From the NCBI GenBank assembly GCA_050249615.1, contig JBFWQE010000010.1, positions 5,290 to 69,289 on the forward strand: a DNA stretch of 64,000 bases, written 5' to 3'. This document shows positions 58,681-64,000 of this stretch, in pieces (position 1 is the first letter of the stretch; every line of letters begins with the position of its first letter). The position numbers and the translations under genes are program-made. The notes beneath the pieces were generated by a model, which worked only from the letters and a program-made list of their open reading frames with translations, did no database searches and was not told where the DNA came from. This DNA is from VFZN01 sp050249615. Lineage in GTDB: Bacteria; Acidobacteriota; Vicinamibacteria; Vicinamibacterales; UBA2999.

Positions 58681-59112
58681 ATGCCGATGACTCTGGCGCG
58701 GCGGATTGGTGTGATGGTGGGGATGCTGGTCCTGGCCGGGCAGGCCGGCAGCGCGCAGCAGGCGCAGCCGGCCGCCACCGGGGCGTGGGTGCTCGAGCCC
58801 GCGGCCGGGGCGACGTGGACCGCTGCCTACGCGGTGGTCGAGAATCCCTCGATGTACGAGATCTACGTCGTGAGTGTGTCCACCGACGCGGCCGGCGCCG
58901 CCGAGGTCGTGACAGGACCACCCGATGCCGTGAAGCCAGTGCCCGAGTTGCCAGTACCGGCGTACGGCCAGACCGAGCTCGAGCCGGGCGGTGTCCACAT
59001 CCGACTCAAGGACTTGAAACAGCCGTTGAAAGAAGGCGATTCAGTGGAACTGACGCTGACGACGGACGGCGGGGTGACGATCAAGGTCACGGCGCCGGTG
59101 AAGAAAGGGTGA
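58681..59112 (+). CDS. Exported PCu(A)C-like copper-chaperone-fold protein without copper ligands
   Basis: A 143-residue protein with a signal peptide (MLVLAGQAGSAQQ). GAWVLEPAAG, TAAYAVVENPS, LEPGGVHIRLKDLKQPLKEGD and LTLTTDGGVTIKVTAPV follow the PCu(A)C fold closely. The copper site normally has HEM...xxMxM-type His and Met; in the corresponding stretch here (VVTGPPDAVKPVPELPVPAY) no His or Met remains. It may have lost copper binding or bind something else. It is convergent with a cytochrome c' gene. Confidence 0.78.
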   Translation: MPMTLARRIGVMVGMLVLAGQAGSAQQAQPAATGAWVLEPAAGATWTAAYAVVENPSMYEIYVVSVSTDAAGAAEVVTGPPDAVKPVPELPVPAYGQTELEPGGVHIRLKDLKQPLKEGDSVELTLTTDGGVTIKVTAPVKKG

Positions 59113-59114
59113 GG

Positions 59115-59154
59115 TGCAGGGTGCCCCGCGCACCGTGCACCCTTGCACCCTGCA
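59115..59154. terminator. Possible bidirectional hairpin between convergent genes
   Basis: tgcagggtgc (59115-59124) and gcaccctgca (59145-59154) are perfect 10-bp arms with a 20-nt loop, between two convergent stop codons. No T-run follows on either strand, so intrinsic termination is uncertain. Confidence 0.45.
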
Positions 59155-59158
59155 GGTG

Positions 59159-59596
59159 TTACTGCTTCTTGATGACGTAGCCGCCGTCGGCGCCCTTGTC
59201 GCGGTACTTCGTGTGGCACTGGCCGCACGTGCCCATCATCAGCTTCATGTGCTCGGCGGCGCCGGCCATGTTCTTCGCGGAAGCGGCCTTCTCCACTTCG
59301 GCCGCGTGATTCATGGCCGCGGTGGCCCAGTCGGCCGCGTCCTGCGTCCTGCGTGCGGTCCAGAACGCCGCGTTGTTCTTCTGGATCTCCACCATCTTCT
59401 TCGCGTCCGCGGCCAGGGCCTCCGCTGCCTGCCCCTCCATGTTCTTGCGCATGGAGCCGACGGTGGCGCCGACCGACTTCATCAGCTTGTCGAACTCCTC
59501 GTCGCTGGCGGGTGCCTGCGCGGTCGGCACGACCGCGACGCTGATGGCGAGCAGCCACGCGAGGGTGGCGGCGGAGATGAAACGAGCAGCACGCAT
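59159..59596 (-). CDS. Exported cytochrome c' family protein
   Basis: A 145-residue protein with a signal peptide (cleavage near VVPTAQA). A four-helix-bundle pattern ends in the haem site CGQCH (C124-H128) near the C-terminus, the order of cytochrome c'. These proteins bind NO or CO in the periplasm. The spacing to the RegBA genes suggests redox regulation. It is convergent with the PCu(A)C-like gene. Confidence 0.85.
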   Translation of the reverse strand: MRAARFISAATLAWLLAISVAVVPTAQAPASDEEFDKLMKSVGATVGSMRKNMEGQAAEALAADAKKMVEIQKNNAAFWTARRTQDAADWATAAMNHAAEVEKAASAKNMAGAAEHMKLMMGTCGQCHTKYRDKGADGGYVIKKQ

Positions 59597-59689
59597 GGGA
59601 CCTCCTGAACACAGCAGGGCGGCGCACGATGCCCGCCCCCGAAAAACGGCGCTAACTATAGCAGAGGTAGGCGTGCCGCCGCGGCACGC

Positions 59690-60298
59690 TCACGCGAAGT
59701 CGCGCAGGTAGGGAAGCCTGGCCGCGAAGGCCCGCACCTGCTCGAAGTCCTGCAGCAGCAGCCCCAGGCCGTCCCAGCGTCCCGTGAGGAGCGCATCGCG
59801 CGCCGCGGCGGGCAGGTGCACGGCGAAGTCGAGCGTGCCTGCCGCCACCCGCATCGACTCCAGGTCGAGGCGCACCTCGACCCGCGGGTCGCGCTCGATG
59901 GCGGCCTGCAGTGCGGCGACGTCCGCGGGTGCGGCCGTGACGGCGGGCAGGCCAAGCATCACCGCGTTGCCGAAGAAGATCTCCGAGAACGACTCGCCGA
60001 TCATCCCGCAGATGCCCCAGCGCACCAGGCCCTGCGGCGCGTGCTCGCGCGAGGAGCCGCAGCCGAAGTTGCGGTTCACCACCATGATCGATGCACCCGC
60101 GAAGCGCGGGTCGTCCATCGGGTGGACGCGCCCTTCGCGCGCCGCGTGCGCGCGGTCGTCACCGAAGACGTGGCGCTCGAGGCCGTCGAAGGTGATGGCG
60201 CGCAGGTGACGCGCCGGCATGATGCGGTCCGTGTCGATGTCGTCGCCGGCGAGCGGCAGCGCGCGCCCGGTGACCGAGAGAATGCGCGACCCGCTCAT
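59690..60298 (-). CDS. leuD: 3-isopropylmalate dehydratase small subunit
   Basis: A 202-residue swivel-domain protein. DDIDTDRIMPARHLRAITF, MVVNRNFGCGSSREHAPQG and IFFGNAVMLGLPAV are diagnostic for LeuD. With LeuC it isomerises 2-isopropylmalate to 3-isopropylmalate in leucine synthesis. It overlaps leuC by 4 bp (ATGA). leuA and leuB are not in the window. Confidence 0.93.
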   Translation of the reverse strand: MSGSRILSVTGRALPLAGDDIDTDRIMPARHLRAITFDGLERHVFGDDRAHAAREGRVHPMDDPRFAGASIMVVNRNFGCGSSREHAPQGLVRWGICGMIGESFSEIFFGNAVMLGLPAVTAAPADVAALQAAIERDPRVEVRLDLESMRVAAGTLDFAVHLPAAARDALLTGRWDGLGLLLQDFEQVRAFAARLPYLRDFA

Positions 60299-61716
60299 TG
60301 CACCGCTCCCTCGCGCGGCACGAAGCTCCGCACGTCCACGACCTCGCCTGCGACCGCCGCCGCCGCCACCATGGCGGGGCTCATCAGCAGGGTGCGGCCG
60401 GTCGGGCTTCCCTGGCGACCGCGGAAATTGCGATTGGACGACGAGGCGCAGGTCTCGGCGCCGGACAGCTTGTCGTCGTTCATGCCGAGGCAGAGCGAGC
60501 AGCCCGGCTCGCGCCACTCGAAGCCGGCGGCCTTGAACACCTCGTCCAGGCCCTCGGCCTCGGCGGCATGCTGCACCTCGCGGGAGCCCGGCACGACGAG
60601 CCCGCGCACGTGCCGCGCCACGCGCTGCCCGCGGACGAGGCTGGCCGCGGCCCGCAGGTCCGACAGCCGGGCGTTGGTGCAGGAACCGATGAACGCCACG
60701 TCCACGCGTCGGCCCCGCACCGCCTCTCCGGGGTCGAACCCCATGAACTGCAGCGCCTCGAGCGCCGCCTCGCGCTCGCCGGGCGGCAGCGATGCCGGGT
60801 CCGGGATGGGCTCGTCCACCATCACGCTCTGCCCTGGGTTGGTGCCCCAGGTGACGACCGGGCCAATCCCCGGCACGTCGATGGTTCGCTCGTCGTCGGC
60901 CGCGGCGCTCGCGTCCGATGCCATGCCGCGCCACCAGGCGACGGCCCGATCCCACGCCTCGCCCTTCGGCGCGTGCTCGCGCCCGCGCAGGAAGGCGAAC
61001 GTCGTGTCGTCCGGGTTCACGTAGCCCATGCGCGCGCCGCCCTCGATGGACAGGTTGCACAGCGTCATGCGCTCGTCCATCGTCATGCGCGCCACCGCGT
61101 CGCCCGCGTACTCGTAGGCGAAGCCGACGCCGCCATTCACCCCGAGCTGGCGGATCATCGCGAGGGCGAGATCCTTCGCCGTGACGCCGGGCCCCATCGT
61201 GCCCTCGAAGCGCACGCGCCGCAGCCGCGGCTTGTCCATCGCGAGGCACTGCGAGGCCAGCACGTCGCGCACCTGCGAGGTGCCGATGCCGAAGGCCAGC
61301 GCGCCGAACGCGCCGTGGGTGGAGGTGTGGCTGTCACCGCACGCGATGGTCATGCCGGGCTGCGTCAGCCCGAGCTCGGGCCCGATGACGTGGACGATGC
61401 CCTGGTGCGCGTCGCCGAGACCGAAGAGCGGGATGTGGTGCTGGCGGCAATTGGCTTCGAGCGTGGCCATCATCTCTTCGGCCACCGGATCCGGCGCCGG
61501 CCGGCGGAGGCTCGAGGTCGGGATGATGTGGTCCATCGTCCCGAAGATCCGATCGGGAAACGCCGGCGCGAGCCCGCGCTCGCGCAGCATCGCGAAGGCC
61601 TGTGGCGTGGTCACCTCGTGTATGAGGTGCAGGCCGATGAACAGCTGGGCCTGTCCCGTCGGCAGGCGCCGGACGGTGTGCAGATCCCAGACCTTGTCGA
61701 GCAGCGTCTGTGCCAT
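60295..61716 (-). CDS. leuC: 3-isopropylmalate dehydratase large subunit
   Basis: A 473-residue aconitase-superfamily protein. The Fe-S cysteines are in FIGSCTNARLSDL and GCSLCLGMN; CGDSHTSTHGAFGALAFGIG is the substrate-binding block and SSNRNFRGRQG the end. It carries the 4Fe-4S cluster. It lies 19 bp after the SOD gene on the same strand. Confidence 0.95.
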   Translation of the reverse strand: MAQTLLDKVWDLHTVRRLPTGQAQLFIGLHLIHEVTTPQAFAMLRERGLAPAFPDRIFGTMDHIIPTSSLRRPAPDPVAEEMMATLEANCRQHHIPLFGLGDAHQGIVHVIGPELGLTQPGMTIACGDSHTSTHGAFGALAFGIGTSQVRDVLASQCLAMDKPRLRRVRFEGTMGPGVTAKDLALAMIRQLGVNGGVGFAYEYAGDAVARMTMDERMTLCNLSIEGGARMGYVNPDDTTFAFLRGREHAPKGEAWDRAVAWWRGMASDASAAADDERTIDVPGIGPVVTWGTNPGQSVMVDEPIPDPASLPPGEREAALEALQFMGFDPGEAVRGRRVDVAFIGSCTNARLSDLRAAASLVRGQRVARHVRGLVVPGSREVQHAAEAEGLDEVFKAAGFEWREPGCSLCLGMNDDKLSGAETCASSSNRNFRGRQGSPTGRTLLMSPAMVAAAAVAGEVVDVRSFVPREGAVQ

Positions 61717-61735
61717 TCGTGGTTTCCGTTGTCTC

Positions 61736-62458
<723 letters not shown>

Positions 62459-62499
62459 GCGTCGCCCCCTGGAACGAGCTTACAGCTTACACCTCCGGG

Positions 62500-62505
62500 T
62501 ATAGT
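62500..62505 (+). promoter_or_regulatory. -10 box for a probably leaderless S9 peptidase transcript
   Basis: tatagt ends six bases before ATG 62512, with no ribosome site between. The SOD gene begins 42 bp to the left, so the divergent promoters overlap. Confidence 0.45.
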
Positions 62506-62511
62506 GACCGC

Positions 62512-64000
62512 ATGCGCTCCCATACCTCCATTGCCCTCGCACTGCTGGCGCTCGCGGCCGTTCCCGCGGCCGCGCAGGACAGCCGCCGCGCGATCACGCT
62601 GGACGATCACTCGCGGCTGGTGGCCGTGGCCGATCCGCAGCGCTCGCCCGAGGGCGAGTGGGTGGCCTACACCGTGACCACCAGCGACGTGGAGAAGGAC
62701 AAGCGGAACACCGACATCTGGATGGTCAGGTGGGACGGCACTGCGCGCCTGCAGCTCACCTCGTCGCCCGACGACGAGTCGTCACCGCGCTGGAGCCCCG
62801 ACGGGAGGTACCTGGCCTTCATCGCCTCGCGCGGCACGGAGGAGGAGCAGAAGAAGGGCGCGCAGATCTGGCTGCTCGATCGGCGGGGCGGCGAGGCGCG
62901 CAAGGTGAGCGACGTGAAGGGCGGCGCCTCCGCGATCCAGTGGTCGCCCGACAGCACGCGCATCGCCTTCGTCATCGGCGACGAGGATCCGGACGATGAC
63001 CCCGAAAAGAAGGAGGGGTGGAAGCGCAAGACGCCGCCGCCCATCGTCATCGACCGCTATCACTTCAAGCAGGATCGCGAGGGCTACCTCCGCCGGCTCT
63101 ACGACCACATCGCCGTGCTCGACATCGCGACCGGGAAGCACACCGTCCTCACCAGCGGGCAGGTGGACGACTCGAGCCCGTCGTGGTCGCCGGACGGGAT
63201 GCAGATCGCGTTCCTGAGCAAGCGCGCCCACGCGGACCCGGATCGCACTGCGAACCAGGATCTCTGGCTGGTCGAGGCGCGCGAGGGCGCCACGCCGCGC
63301 CAGGTGACCAGCACCCCGGAGAGCGAGAGCGGCCGGCCGGTCTGGAGCCCGGACGGCTCGCGCATCGCCGTGCTGCTGGGCGACGTGGATCGGTACTACG
63401 CCTACGACATGAACAAGCTGGCCATGGTGCCTGCGCCGACGGGGGCGTCCGCCCCGGTGGCGAAGCCCGCCCTCTTCATGTCGCAGCTGGATCGCGCGGT
63501 GTCGAACATCGAGTGGTCGGCCGACGGTGAATCCATCGCCTTCCTGGTGGAGGACGATCGCCGCGTGCAGCTGGCCTCGGTGCCGGCCGGCCGCGTGTCC
63601 ACGCGTGGCGTGGAGCCGCTCACGACGGGCAATCGTGCGGTGCGGGCGCTCAGTCCCGGCAAGGACGGCCATTTCGCCGTGCTGATGACCACGCCCACGC
63701 AGCCGCCCGAGGTCTTCGCGCTCGAGGGAGGCGCCTTCCGCCAGCTGACCTCGCACAACGACGCGCTGATGAAGGAATTGCGGCTGGCCGCGACGGAAGA
63801 CTTCCAGTCGAAGAGCAAAGACGGCACCGAGGTGCACGGCCTCATCGTGAAGCCCGCGGGATTCGTGCCCGGCCGGAAGTACCCCACGCTGGCCATCATC
63901 CACGGCGGGCCGAACGGGCAGGACGAGCACGAGTTCGATTTCGAGCGCGAGTTCTACGCCGCGCACGGCTACGTCGTGCTCACCGTCAACTACCGCGGCA
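62512..64000 (+). CDS. Exported S9 (prolyl oligopeptidase-type) peptidase, 3' end outside the window
   Basis: The first 496 codons are visible; the frame is open at the window end. A signal peptide (ALALLALAAVPAAAQ) precedes a beta-propeller with repeats SPRWSPDGRYLAFIAS, IQWSPDSTRIAFVIG, PSWSPDGMQIAFLSKR and RPVWSPDGSRIAVLLG. The alpha/beta-hydrolase domain begins near residue 455 with YPTLAIIHGGPNGQ, the S9C-type HGGP oxyanion block; the Ser-Asp-His triad lies beyond 64000. It cleaves short peptides after export. Confidence 0.88.
   Translation, partial: MRSHTSIALALLALAAVPAAAQDSRRAITLDDHSRLVAVADPQRSPEGEWVAYTVTTSDVEKDKRNTDIWMVRWDGTARLQLTSSPDDESSPRWSPDGRYLAFIASRGTEEEQKKGAQIWLLDRRGGEARKVSDVKGGASAIQWSPDSTRIAFVIGDEDPDDDPEKKEGWKRKTPPPIVIDRYHFKQDREGYLRRLYDHIAVLDIATGKHTVLTSGQVDDSSPSWSPDGMQIAFLSKRAHADPDRTANQDLWLVEAREGATPRQVTSTPESESGRPVWSPDGSRIAVLLGDVDRYYAYDMNKLAMVPAPTGASAPVAKPALFMSQLDRAVSNIEWSADGESIAFLVEDDRRVQLASVPAGRVSTRGVEPLTTGNRAVRALSPGKDGHFAVLMTTPTQPPEVFALEGGAFRQLTSHNDALMKELRLAATEDFQSKSKDGTEVHGLIVKPAGFVPGRKYPTLAIIHGGPNGQDEHEFDFEREFYAAHGYVVLTVNYRG

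Overview
The window is GC-rich (roughly two thirds G+C), densely coding DNA from what looks like an Acidobacteriota genome, most likely class Vicinamibacteria. The grounds are the orphan MacB/FtsX-type permease with a linked PadR regulator, many secreted Zn-peptidases and beta-propeller proteins, a TonB receptor with a carboxypeptidase-regulatory-like N-terminus, and numerous short tandem arrays (7-16 bp units) between genes. The placement is inferred from gene content; there is no rRNA to confirm it. Two 100-N scaffold gaps (35765-35864, 38077-38176) mark it as a draft assembly. I see no tRNA, rRNA, CRISPR array, transposase or phage gene.

Layout. 0-5.6 kb: a sigma factor tail, a membrane-anchored TPR-CHAT (caspase-like) protein, an unknown protein and a complete subtilisin-like protease form one co-directional cassette. 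5.7-9.7 kb: a creatininase-family protein lacking the usual metal ligands, then PadR plus permease. 9.8-11.3 kb: two divergent PIN-type toxin-antitoxin modules. 11.5-15.8 kb: a 1262-residue regulator with two small downstream genes. 15.9-20.1 kb: an accessory patch with a DUF6036 nucleotidyltransferase pair, a HepT/MntA pair, gene fragments and several single-base frameshifts. 20-25 kb: DUF2585, membrane dipeptidase and a LytS/LytTR two-component system. 25-27.4 kb: M20 peptidase and a YwiC-like protein.

27.5-33.3 kb: a minus-strand operon that reads as an oxalate assimilation route: oxalate/formate-type antiporter, AAE3-like oxalyl-CoA synthetase, PanE-family reductase and malate synthase. 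33.4-42.1 kb: amidohydrolase, DUF4188, PssA, a TPR/TonB-C protein, a fused alpha-beta E1 dehydrogenase, alpha-carbonic anhydrase and a small secreted protein. 42.2-48.4 kb: M28/PDZ peptidase, PD40 propeller and VOC protein in one operon, then a sialidase-like propeller and a PQQ-like propeller. 48.5-49.1 kb: VapBC. 49.2-54.2 kb: a methylamine-utilisation-like secreted protein divergent from a TonB receptor with a His/Glu-rich loop, then DUF454 and an M28 peptidase. 54.3-59.6 kb: a propeller protein with a CYCC motif divergent from a RegB/RegA-type redox system, universal stress protein, a PCu(A)C-like protein without ligands and a cytochrome c'. 59.7-64 kb: LeuD/LeuC, Tat-exported superoxide dismutase and the first part of an S9 peptidase that runs off the end.

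The strongest leads are the CHAT-subtilase cassette, the oxalate operon, the G-quadruplex-forming heptamer arrays, the repeated leaderless-promoter geometry (-10 box six bases before the start codon), and the decayed toxin-antitoxin patch at 16-20 kb.
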